A stretch of DNA of 64,000 nt from contig NZ_CADFEJ010000022.1 in assembly GCF_902833055.1 (NCBI RefSeq), positions 1-64,000 on the forward strand, read 5' to 3'. A program made the position numbers and the translations under genes. Shown here in pieces: positions 16,144 through 24,352 of the stretch (position 1 is the stretch's first letter; every line of letters starts with the position of its first letter). The notes beneath the pieces are model-generated. The model made no database searches and was not told where the DNA came from. It saw only the letters and a program-made list of their open reading frames with translations. The stretch comes from Burkholderia territorii. Lineage in GTDB: Bacteria > Pseudomonadota > Gammaproteobacteria > Burkholderiales > Burkholderiaceae.

Positions 16144-17073
16144 TCAGAACACGAAATCCGTCGCGACGCTGCGATCGAACAGCGACACGTCGCGAATGTG
16201 GCGTCTGCCGCACAAGAACTTGACGAAGCGCTCGATGCCCAGACCGCCGCCGGCGCTCGAGGGCAGCAACCCGGCTCGTGCTGCCGCGAGATAGTTCGCA
16301 TACGGAGCGGGGTCCATGTCGAGCTCGTTCATGCGGCGCACGATCTGGTCGTGTTCGAATTCGCGCTCGGCACCGGACAGCGCTTCGCCATAGCCTTCCG
16401 GATAGATCAGGTCGTAGTTGTTGTATGCACCGCGTTGCTGCGGATTTTCGCGGTCGTAAAATTCGCGCTTGTAATTGGTGACGAAGAAGGGCGTGCTCGC
16501 TTTCTCCGACATGATCTTTTCGAAAGCGTCGCCATATTGGGCGCGCAGATCATCGGAGCGATAAATCGGGAATGGCTCGTCGAAATCCGGCAGCGTCCGG
16601 CCTAGCGCGTCGAGTTCGGCACGGCAGTGCGTTTTGACGTCGGCGATGGCATGTTTGACCATGCCTTCGACAACAGCCATGGCGTCGTGCATCGTAGCGC
16701 CGCGCACTTCGAAATCGAATTGCGAGAATTCGAGCAGATGATTAGCCGAGTCCTTGATTTCCGGTTTCTCAAGGCGAATATTGGGCGCAACGATGAAGAT
16801 TTTTTCGTGCCCCCTGGCGGCCAACGCGAGCTGTTTATGGAAAATCATGCTTGCCGTCAGCTTGAGGCGGCGCTGTTCGTACTGGATTTCGGCCGGATAG
16901 ACAGCGTGATTGAGCGGATCCGTGATCGGGGACATCAGCACAGGCATGAGCTGCTTGAATCCGCTGTCCAGCAGATGACCTTGCAGCGAGCGCAAGACCC
17001 GACCGCGGATCGTTGCAATCGAATCGACATTGGGTGCTTGCGACGATTGAAAATAATTTTCGATATTTTCCAC
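16144..17073 (-). CDS. AsnRS-related asparagine synthetase (archaeal AS-AR type), class II synthetase core
   Basis: The 309-residue protein consists of a class II aminoacyl-tRNA synthetase catalytic core of the AspRS/AsnRS subclass without an anticodon-binding domain. Motif 2 is seen in IFIVAPNIRLEK followed by LLEFSQFDFEV, and motif 3 in GGGLGIERFVKF. Segments such as SPITDPLNHAVYPAEIQYE and FHKQLALA, YNNYDLIYPEGYGE and ARAGLLPSSAGGGLG match the archaeal asparagine synthetases related to AsnRS (AS-AR), which activate the aspartate side chain with ATP and amidate it with ammonia. In this operon 3-methylaspartate is an attractive substrate. The gene is first in the operon and starts with GTG, without a visible ribosome-binding site; a strong promoter lies just upstream. 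Confidence 0.85.
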   Translation of the reverse strand: MENIENYFQSSQAPNVDSIATIRGRVLRSLQGHLLDSGFKQLMPVLMSPITDPLNHAVYPAEIQYEQRRLKLTASMIFHKQLALAARGHEKIFIVAPNIRLEKPEIKDSANHLLEFSQFDFEVRGATMHDAMAVVEGMVKHAIADVKTHCRAELDALGRTLPDFDEPFPIYRSDDLRAQYGDAFEKIMSEKASTPFFVTNYKREFYDRENPQQRGAYNNYDLIYPEGYGEALSGAEREFEHDQIVRRMNELDMDPAPYANYLAAARAGLLPSSAGGGLGIERFVKFLCGRRHIRDVSLFDRSVATDFVF

Positions 17074-17105
17074 GGCTGACGAATTTAATAAAATTAAGGC
17101 GTCGG

Positions 17106-17133
17106 ATTATAGATTTTTAAATCTCAATTTCAA
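17106..17133 (-). promoter_or_regulatory. Promoter of the ten-gene biosynthetic operon, with palindrome in the spacer
   Basis: On the minus strand TTGAAA (17133-17128) and TATAAT (17111-17106) are separated by 16 bp, a near-consensus sigma-70 promoter. Transcription would start near 17099, giving a leader of about 25 nt to the GTG at 17073. A perfect 6+6 palindrome AGATTT-TT-AAATCT (17111-17124) fills most of the spacer and could be an operator that blocks or remodels the promoter. The region is AT-rich compared with the genes, so part of the symmetry may be chance. Confidence 0.6.
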
Positions 17134-18151
17134 TATACAGATGCGGAGTAAATACCTCTACAGATCCATTAATGCAGTCGATCTGTATGCGGGAGACGCC
17201 CGATTGAGCGCTTGAAACATCGAACGCATGCGTGCGTTCGGTTCGGAAATGCCAAGGGATACTCGACTGGAGGGCGTTGGCGGTGCTGCCGCCGGGTTTT
17301 GGCGGCATCGGATTTTCAAGCCGCGGTTCGAGGGGACAGCGTGCCGCGGCCCGCGAACTGTGGATTGCCAGGTTGGTGTTGCAGTCGAAGTTTCTGCCGA
17401 CAATGGCCATGGATCTTGCTCATGGAGAACCAGGGGCTGTGCCGTCCGAAATGGCCGAGAGCGATATTCGTTTCAGGTCCGCAAGCATTGCGCTCGTGGA
17501 GCAAAAGGGGAGACATGCGCGAGAATTTTACTGATGCGCCTTCAAGAGCTGGCAATACCTTCGGGTGGCGCTGCCGGCGTGGGAGCCGAAGCTGGCTGCA
17601 TGGTCGGCTCCCGTGCTTGCTCAACGAGCCGTTCAGCATGCCAGCAGTCAAAAACACGACATCTGTAAATAGCCAGAACACGACATTAGGATATGGCTGC
17701 TACAACAGAAATTATTGATAATTCGCCTTATGTCAAATTAAAAAAATGTCGCCGCGCCTCGATGCCCGACCAGTTCATCGTGGCAAATAACAACCAACCG
17801 CCCTTTACCCGTCGCTGCCGCGGCCGGCGCTTCACGTTGACCCAGTCTTGTCTGACCTACAACCATTGCCCAAAACTGGGGCTCGCACCCATACCACGCT
17901 GCTTATTCCGCAACACGCCCCGGAGAAAAGTAAGTCAACTCCCACCGCCATAGCGAGAGGCCCAAAACGCCGTGTTGAGCAACATCGACGGATGCTGCAA
18001 CATACTCGCCCTGTGGAGCAAAACGCCCGGACACAACGGATTCCCTTCGCCAGAGGCGCACAATACCGGGTTCGACCGATATCGCTGCATGCATCCGAGC
18101 AGCGACCAGCCTCACTTCAACCCGATAACAGTCTGATATAGAAAATTGACC
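17134..18151. other. 1-kb spacer, no recognised gene
   Basis: This stretch separates the biosynthetic operon from the sensor kinase. Frames up to 168 codons exist on both strands (for example 17212-17718 plus, 17117-17410 and 17316-17681 minus), but their composition is rich in Arg, Cys, Trp and Ser without domain structure, and none resembles a known family. The segment 17680-17760 is clearly AT-rich. It probably contains the kinase promoter; I could not place it with confidence. Confidence 0.5.
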
Positions 18152-20626
18152 ATGATGCGTTGGATCCGCCTCGTCCCCCTTGTCGTTGCGACGATGCTGT
18201 TGTTGCCGGGGCCTGCACGGGCAAACGTGGCCCCGCGGTTTACGGCGGAGGAAGCCGCATGGATTGCCGCACATCCGGTGGTGCGCACGTGTGTGAATTC
18301 CGAGTGGCGCCCGTTCGAATTTGTCGAGAACGGAAAAATCGCCGGTCTTGTGCCCGCGTATCTCGATGCCATTTCGAGAATTAGCGGATTACGCTTTGAA
18401 TACGTCGACGGTGCGTGCTGGAACAATTCCGCCAATGCGCTGGCGTCCGGCAAGATCGACGTGTCGCCGGACTGGCCCAAAAGCGAAATCCTGGAACGGT
18501 ATCGCACCGGCGTCATCTCGACTACGCCGTATTTCGTCGGCACGGTCGACGTCGTAACGACCGATCGTGAGTATCTTTTCGTCGATTTTCAGGGACTCGC
18601 CGGCAAGCGCGTCTCGATCAAGGGCGGAGGCGCCCTTGAATACGCGGTCCGTCAAAGCCAGGTGCCCGTGACGCTGCTGACCTTCCCGAACGAATACGAG
18701 GCGCTGAAGGCGGTTGCCGACGGCAACGCAGATGCCGCGCTCGGTACCGACGCCACGATCCTGCCGCTGTTGCATCGGCAATTCAAGGGAACGCTCTTCC
18801 TCTCGGGCAGTTTGTGGGATCGCCCATATGCATTGGCTCTGGCAACGCGCAGCGACAACCGCATACTCGCTTCGATTCTCGACAAATCCCTGATCGCCAT
18901 TCCTGCATCGGCGACCGAAGCCATGCGCCATCGATGGCTCGAAACGGCGGACTATGGCGAACCGACCCTGGCATCGATCCTCTACTACCGTCAGCGGCAG
19001 GTGCTGGTCATCGGTGCCATTCTGATTGCATTCGCGCTGCTGGCGTACCTGTCGTGGCGTTCACGCGCGCGCGCCGTGCGCAGCGAGCGCGACAAGGCGA
19101 TGTTTCTCGCGTTCATCAGCCACGAGATCCGTACGCCGATGCATACGATCCTGTCGTCGCTCGAATTGCTGCAGCGCTCATCGCTGACCGGGCAACAGGC
19201 AAACCGAGCAGACGCGGCGATCTCGGCCTCCGAAACGCTGCTGACCCTGCTCGACGACGTGCTCGAATACTCGCGCCTCGAATCGCGCAATGTCACGCTT
19301 GCGCTGAAGCCGACGGAGATCGGGCCGTGGGCCAATCAGACCGTCGAGATGGTGCGCTGGCGATCGAATGAAAAGAAGTTGAAGCTGACACTCGATCTCG
19401 CATGCTCGCCGCAACTCGAATTGCAAATCGATCCGATGCGCGTACGGCAGATCGCCCTCAATCTGCTGGTCAACGCGATCAAATTCACGGCGACCGGGAC
19501 GGTCCTGTTTCGCGTCGATTACCTCCCCCGGAAATCCCGCCGCTCAGGAACGCTCGTGCTCGAAGTCCGCGACACGGGCATCGGCATCCCGCCCGATCGC
19601 CAGCGACACATCTTCGAGCCCTACCAGCGCGTCGAAAACCCGGGTAACCGCGGGGCGAGTGGAAGCGGACTGGGGCTGTCCATTTGCCGCGAACTCGTCG
19701 ACCTGATGAAAGGCGCGATTACCGTCAGCAGCAACCCCGGTATCGGCACCGTCTTTACCGTCATGCTGCCCGTGCGCCCTCAGACGCCATCGCGATCGCC
19801 CGCGCACGAATCGCGCCCTGCCCTCGTCGCCACGCCCGCACCGGCGCGCGGATCGGATCACGCCACGGAAGCTGCGTCGCCGGATACGCACGGCGGCCCG
19901 ATGATTCTGGTCGTCGACGATCACGAAGCCGTACAGCACGCGATCCAGCATCAGCTCGACGCGCTGGCTTGCCGGTCTACGATCGCAGGCACCGGCGAAG
20001 CTGCGCTCGAACGATTCGAACGAATGCGCTTCGACATGGTGCTGCTCGACTGCAATCTCCCCGGCATCGACGGATATACGGTCGCGCAACGGATGCGTGA
20101 CATCGAGTGTCAACGGCGCGGCAAGCGCACACCGATCATCGCCATCTCGGCGGCCACGGACGACGCGCATCGGGCGCGCTGCCTCGACAGCGGCATGGAC
20201 GGTGTGCTCGGCAAGCCGCTGCGGCTGGCGGTATTGCGGCAGGTGATCGAACTCTGGTGCGCGTCCTATGAGCCGGATGCGCCCGGTACGTCGCCGGCGG
20301 AAGCCAATGTACCGCGGCCGGATTTCAGCACCGTTTTCCGGCAAAGTGTCGACAGCGATCTCGAAATGCTCGCGCGTGCATTGCAGAGCCGCGACTTCGA
20401 TCTGGCCCGTCACGCGGCCCATCGGATCAAGGGTGCGGCGGCAGTCGCCGGAAAAACCGTAATGTGCGATCTAGCTGCCGACATCGAACACCGGCTCCAG
20501 GAGGCGGCCGATGGCGCCGCCGTTGATGTCGACCGGCAATTTGCCGAGTTGCAGCAAATGCATCGCGCCGACGCCGTGACTCACGGCGGTGACGGCCCGA
20601 GCGATTCCACCGGGGCGACATCATGA
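18152..20626 (+). CDS. BvgS/EvgS-like hybrid sensor histidine kinase with complete phosphorelay
   Basis: The 824-residue protein contains a signal peptide and a periplasmic solute-binding (SBP_bac_3/VFT) domain (about 30-270). A transmembrane helix (about 285-305) leads to the HisKA domain with His324 in FISHEIRTPM. The HATPase has N box LLVNAIKFT, G1 DTGIGI and G2 GSGLGLSIC. The receiver has Asp633 in MVLLDCNLPG, and the Hpt domain has His757 in AAHRIKGAA, so every phosphorylation site is intact. It has one Venus-flytrap domain where Bordetella BvgS has two, and no PAS domain. ATG 18152 (or 18155) precedes the signal peptide. It is convergent with a paralogous kinase (89 bp between stop codons). 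The likely partner is the response regulator at 23280, controlling the fimbriae and adhesins nearby. Confidence 0.92.
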   Translation: MMRWIRLVPLVVATMLLLPGPARANVAPRFTAEEAAWIAAHPVVRTCVNSEWRPFEFVENGKIAGLVPAYLDAISRISGLRFEYVDGACWNNSANALASGKIDVSPDWPKSEILERYRTGVISTTPYFVGTVDVVTTDREYLFVDFQGLAGKRVSIKGGGALEYAVRQSQVPVTLLTFPNEYEALKAVADGNADAALGTDATILPLLHRQFKGTLFLSGSLWDRPYALALATRSDNRILASILDKSLIAIPASATEAMRHRWLETADYGEPTLASILYYRQRQVLVIGAILIAFALLAYLSWRSRARAVRSERDKAMFLAFISHEIRTPMHTILSSLELLQRSSLTGQQANRADAAISASETLLTLLDDVLEYSRLESRNVTLALKPTEIGPWANQTVEMVRWRSNEKKLKLTLDLACSPQLELQIDPMRVRQIALNLLVNAIKFTATGTVLFRVDYLPRKSRRSGTLVLEVRDTGIGIPPDRQRHIFEPYQRVENPGNRGASGSGLGLSICRELVDLMKGAITVSSNPGIGTVFTVMLPVRPQTPSRSPAHESRPALVATPAPARGSDHATEAASPDTHGGPMILVVDDHEAVQHAIQHQLDALACRSTIAGTGEAALERFERMRFDMVLLDCNLPGIDGYTVAQRMRDIECQRRGKRTPIIAISAATDDAHRARCLDSGMDGVLGKPLRLAVLRQVIELWCASYEPDAPGTSPAEANVPRPDFSTVFRQSVDSDLEMLARALQSRDFDLARHAAHRIKGAAAVAGKTVMCDLAADIEHRLQEAADGAAVDVDRQFAELQQMHRADAVTHGGDGPSDSTGATS
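19085..19289 (+). repeat. Arm of a long inverted repeat shared with the second kinase gene (21926-22130)
   Basis: About 200 bp covering the HisKA region are near-identical, in inverted orientation, to 21926-22130 (roughly 88-90 percent by eye, including many synonymous positions). The match starts around AMFLAFISHEIRTPM and continues through ASETLLTLLDDVLE. The two kinase genes are diverged elsewhere, so recent gene conversion or strong conservation is implied. Confidence 0.7.
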
Positions 20627-20714
20627 ATTGCCGTTCGTCGCACACTGTGGCGCGACGGTCGGTCACCTCGTTTCCCGCCACGCTACTGGTGAAGCGCGAC
20701 AACGTGCACGCCTC

Positions 20715-23096
20715 CTAGAGCACGTCGGGATGCTCGCGCAATCGCGACTCGATGCGTTCCGCGAGCTCGACCATCCGTGCCGCCCCTGCGGTGTGCGACG
20801 CGCCCTTGATCCGGCGAGCGGCGCGCATGGCAGCGTCGACATCGCCGGACTGCATTGCGTCGACGAGTTCCTCGAAGTCCTGCACCACCGTCCGGGCGTA
20901 GCCTGTTTGCAGATCGATCGAATTGGCGAGAAGCAATTCCGGCGGCTCGGCCGGCGCGACGTCCTGATAGGCCTGACACCACATCGCCAGCATCTGCCGC
21001 AGCGCAGCCAGCCTCAACGGCTTGCCGAGCACACCGTCCATCCCACTGTCAAAGCAGCGCACCTTGTGTTCGTCACCGGACAATGCCGAAATGGCGATGA
21101 TCGGGACGCGCCCCGCCCGCTCGGTCGCCTCGTTGAGGCGAATCATTCGGGCCAACGCATAGCCGTCGATGTCAGGCAGGTTGCAATCGAGCAGCACCAT
21201 GTCGAAGCGAGTGCGCGCCAATTGTTGCAATGCTGCCATTCCGTTCAGTGCCGAGACGGTACGGCAGCCGATCTCGTCACACTGCTGGCAGATTGAATAC
21301 TGCACGGCCTCGTGATCGTCGATGACCAGAATCAGCGGCTTGCTTTCGCCTTCGCAATTGCCCTCGACATTTTCCGGCCCAACGGCCGAGTCCGAAGCGA
21401 TGGGCGGCGCGCACGCTGCGGTCGGCTCGACGGCTGCCGAAACCGGCAGGCGCACCGTGATCGTCGTTTCAACGTGCGGCGTGCTGTCGACCACGATCGT
21501 CCCGCTCATCAATTCGACGAGCTGGCGGCAAATCGCCAGCCCCAATCCACTGCCCTGCGCTCCGCGTTGGCCCAGGCGCCCGGCCTGCCAGTACGGGTCG
21601 AACATATGCCGACGACATTCCGGCGAAACGCCGACACCGGTATCGCGAACTTCAAGCACCAGCGTGCCACGCGACGCTTGCGGACCGGGCAGGTAGTCGA
21701 CACGCAGGGTAACCGAACCGGCCGGCGTGAACTTGATCGCATTGACGAGCAGATTGAGCGCGATCTGACGGAGCCGTACCGGATCGATCACGACCTGCAG
21801 CGACGGAGGGCTTGCGACTTGCAGCGCCAATTCGATCTGCTTCTCGTCCGCACGCCAGCGCACCATGCTTACGGTATCGCGCGCCCACGCCCCGAGGGCG
21901 ACCGCCTGCGGCTCCAGCGTGATTTTATGCGACTCGAGACGCGAAAATTCGAGGACGTCGTCGAGCAACGTCAGCAACGTTTCCGAGGCCGAGATCGCCG
22001 CGTTCGCCCGGCTTGCCTGTTGCCCGGTCAGCGATGAGCATTGCAGCAACTCGAGTGACGACAGGATCGTTTGCATCGGCGTGCGGATCTCGTGGCTGAT
22101 GAACGCGAGAAACATGGCCTTTTCGCGTTCGCTGCGAACCGCTGCGGCGCGGGATTTCCATGACAGGTAGGCAAGCGTGGCAAAAGCGAGCAGCGCGACG
22201 CCGATGGCGATCACCTGAGGTGCGCGGTAATGCAGGATCGAGCGCATCGTCGGCTTGCCGTAGTCGGCTAGTTCGACCCAGTTTCGGGTCATTGCTGCCG
22301 TTTCGCTGACGGGAATGGCTGCAAGCGACTTGTCGATGATCGATGCAAGCAGCGGCATGTCGGTGCGCGTGATCATCGCCAACGACACGGGGCGATCGGC
22401 GAGCATACCCGACATGAACAACTGACCGAGGTATCGGCTGCGTACGATCGGCAGCATCGTGACGTCCACACCGAGCGCTGCATCGGCCTCGCCCGCGGCG
22501 ACGGCGGCGAGCGCGCCCTCTTCGCTATCGAATGTCAGCACGTCGAGCGGTACGCCGCTATGACGCGTGAAATATTCGACGGCGCCGTTGCCCTTGATCG
22601 CGACACGCCTGCCCTCGAGGCGCTGCAGGCTGAAGATCATCGTGGAGTCGCTGCGTGTCACCGCTGTCAGCCGACCGACGAGATACGGCATGCTGACGAG
22701 CGCGCCGTCGCCGAAACGGTCGTGCACCAGTTCCCGCCATACGCCCGGCAGCAGATCGACTCGGCCGGATTTCAGGGCTTCGTCGGCCTGCCCCCATTGC
22801 GTACCGGGCACGGTTTGAAACGACAAACCGCTGATCCTGGAAATCGCATCGAGATAGCCCGCGACCAGCCCCCCATGCTTGCCGTTACGCAGGTATTCGA
22901 TGGGATGCCAGTTGGCCTCCACTGCAATGTGGACCACGGGATGCGCGTTGATCCACTGCAATTCCTCTTTGGTGAACGCTGGTTTCGTGCTCTCGGGCGC
23001 GGCCGACGCGGGGAGCGACACGACGAGCATGGCTCCGAGCAGTGCGCGGTAAAGCAAGCGCCAGACGGCGACAAGGGTGGGGGGCCGGGTTTTCAT
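20715..23096 (-). CDS. BvgS-like hybrid sensor kinase with degenerate Hpt domain (His to Arg)
   Basis: The 793-residue paralogue of the kinase at 18152 is encoded on the opposite strand. Order: signal peptide, one periplasmic SBP_bac_3 domain (ITRTDMPLLASIIDKSLAAI), transmembrane helix, HisKA with His335, HATPase (LLVNAIKFT; DTGVGV; GSGLGLAIC), receiver with Asp637 in MVLLDCNLPD, and a C-terminal Hpt-like domain. In the Hpt motif the phosphoryl-accepting histidine is Arg761: AARRIKGAS versus AAHRIKGAA in the paralogue (codon 20814-20816 reads CGC on the minus strand). Autophosphorylation and receiver phosphorylation should work, but the relay cannot end on its own Hpt. It may borrow the Hpt of the other kinase, form heterodimers, or act as a phosphate sink. 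Confidence 0.9.
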   Translation of the reverse strand: MKTRPPTLVAVWRLLYRALLGAMLVVSLPASAAPESTKPAFTKEELQWINAHPVVHIAVEANWHPIEYLRNGKHGGLVAGYLDAISRISGLSFQTVPGTQWGQADEALKSGRVDLLPGVWRELVHDRFGDGALVSMPYLVGRLTAVTRSDSTMIFSLQRLEGRRVAIKGNGAVEYFTRHSGVPLDVLTFDSEEGALAAVAAGEADAALGVDVTMLPIVRSRYLGQLFMSGMLADRPVSLAMITRTDMPLLASIIDKSLAAIPVSETAAMTRNWVELADYGKPTMRSILHYRAPQVIAIGVALLAFATLAYLSWKSRAAAVRSEREKAMFLAFISHEIRTPMQTILSSLELLQCSSLTGQQASRANAAISASETLLTLLDDVLEFSRLESHKITLEPQAVALGAWARDTVSMVRWRADEKQIELALQVASPPSLQVVIDPVRLRQIALNLLVNAIKFTPAGSVTLRVDYLPGPQASRGTLVLEVRDTGVGVSPECRRHMFDPYWQAGRLGQRGAQGSGLGLAICRQLVELMSGTIVVDSTPHVETTITVRLPVSAAVEPTAACAPPIASDSAVGPENVEGNCEGESKPLILVIDDHEAVQYSICQQCDEIGCRTVSALNGMAALQQLARTRFDMVLLDCNLPDIDGYALARMIRLNEATERAGRVPIIAISALSGDEHKVRCFDSGMDGVLGKPLRLAALRQMLAMWCQAYQDVAPAEPPELLLANSIDLQTGYARTVVQDFEELVDAMQSGDVDAAMRAARRIKGASHTAGAARMVELAERIESRLREHPDVL

Positions 23097-23279
23097 TTAG
23101 GCCAGTTCGATTCAACTGTCGTGTAACGAGAGCAGTGAATCTAATCGTCGAACGACGAATTTCGCACTTTGCCGTGTGAATTCCAGACGCGGCCTATAAG
23201 ACTTGTCTGATAAGACTGAAAACGTCGGCTGAGGGGGTGTGCTCGCGCACCGTCGTAGACACGCGGCACGCTCCCGCGT

Positions 23280-23987
23280 TCAGCTTTCCTCGAGCATCTT
23301 GCGCGATGCGAACAGCTCGGCGTCGCTGCGGATCCCGAGTTTGCGATATGCGGACTGCTTTTGCGCACTGATGGTCTTCGGGCTGCGCGAGAATTTCGAT
23401 GCGATATCGGAAACGGACATGCCTGCCAGGTAGCAGCGCAGAACCTCATGCTCCCGCGGGCTGAGACGCAGGTTCTCGGACAGTTCGGAGTCGGACGAGC
23501 TCTCGGTCTCATCCACTGTGGGTGGGCGCTCGAGCGGGCTCGGATCGGCGCTCGTGCTTGTCAGCATTTTCCGGGACAATTCGGCGCTGATATACGGACG
23601 GCCGCTCGCAACGACGTGAATCGCATGCGCAAGCTCCCGGAGATTCTCGCTTTTGCCGAAGAAACCGAGCGCGCCGGCGCGCATCGTCATGTTGACGGTT
23701 GCGGGCGTATCGCTACTCGAGGTCATCAGGATCTTGCAATCCGGGAAGCGTGTGGCAACCAATTTGACCAGATTGAGGCCGTCTATCTCGTCCGGGCCCA
23801 ACGTGTAGTCGAGCAGTGCCACGTCCGCTGGATTGGACTCGAGCCAGCGAATCAGGTCGCGCGACTTCGCAAAGCTGGCTGCAACCTCGATACCGGATTG
23901 CTCCGTCAGGTAGCTCGCGATCCCGTGCTGGACAACGGCATGGTCGTCCAGAATCACAACCCGGATCGATTGATGCACTGGCCTCAT
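23280..23987 (-). CDS. RcsB/BvgA-like response regulator (NarL/FixJ family)
   Basis: The 235-residue protein has a receiver domain with acidic pair DD near residue 14, phospho-acceptor Asp in ALLDYTLG (about 60) and Lys in FFGKSEN (about 110). A LuxR-type HTH follows (LSPREHEVLRCYLAGMSVSD, then SRSPKTISAQKQSAYRKLG). The recognition helix KTISAQKQSA closely resembles RcsB (KTISSQKKSA). A strong AGGGG ribosome-binding sequence precedes ATG 23987. It is read in the same direction as kinase 2, 183 bp upstream of it. With the two hybrid kinases it forms a Bvg/Rcs-style relay. RcsB-like DNA boxes lie upstream of the fimbrial, TPS and adhesin genes of this window, which are its probable targets. Confidence 0.9.
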   Translation of the reverse strand: MRPVHQSIRVVILDDHAVVQHGIASYLTEQSGIEVAASFAKSRDLIRWLESNPADVALLDYTLGPDEIDGLNLVKLVATRFPDCKILMTSSSDTPATVNMTMRAGALGFFGKSENLRELAHAIHVVASGRPYISAELSRKMLTSTSADPSPLERPPTVDETESSSDSELSENLRLSPREHEVLRCYLAGMSVSDIASKFSRSPKTISAQKQSAYRKLGIRSDAELFASRKMLEES

Positions 23988-24352
23988 TACAACCCCTTTT
24001 TTTACAAATCTTTCAATTCAAGGGGATAATTTTAAACGTGCCGACTTCTCTCTGCTCGAATATTCGTGTGCGACGGCCGATCGGCCAGTGCTAACCACCG
24101 GCCGACGGAGACTGGCGCTGCCGGTCATGTCCGCCAAACGAGTCCATACCGTCCTATGGCGACACACCACTGAGCACGGGCTAACATCCCGCTTACCTCC
24201 CCGTTCCGCGTCGACGTTTCGAGTGCCAAGCACCGCAACTATTCAACCAACGGAATTACAAAATCCGACTGTTCGATGTTCGATCGCGAGCCGAATTGCA
24301 TACAACGAATCGGCTCGCGACACCGGTTACTGCGACCTCCAACATTTCCTCC
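23988..24352. other. Spacer between response regulator and fimbrial operon
   Basis: This is 365 bp of lower GC holding the regulator's upstream region (the part next to 23990-24040 is AT-rich) and the 3' end of the fimbrial operon. No copy of the TTTAGG box and no clear terminator was found. Confidence 0.5.

Noticed and set aside
16069-17200. Cobalamin riboswitch controlling the B12-dependent operon
   Set aside because: I looked for a long structured leader with a B12-box-like element before the operon; the leader appears to be about 25 nt, too short for one.
17212-17718. 168-codon frame in the spacer before kinase 1
   Set aside because: Rich in Arg, Cys and Trp, no ribosome-binding site, overlaps equally long frames on the other strand.
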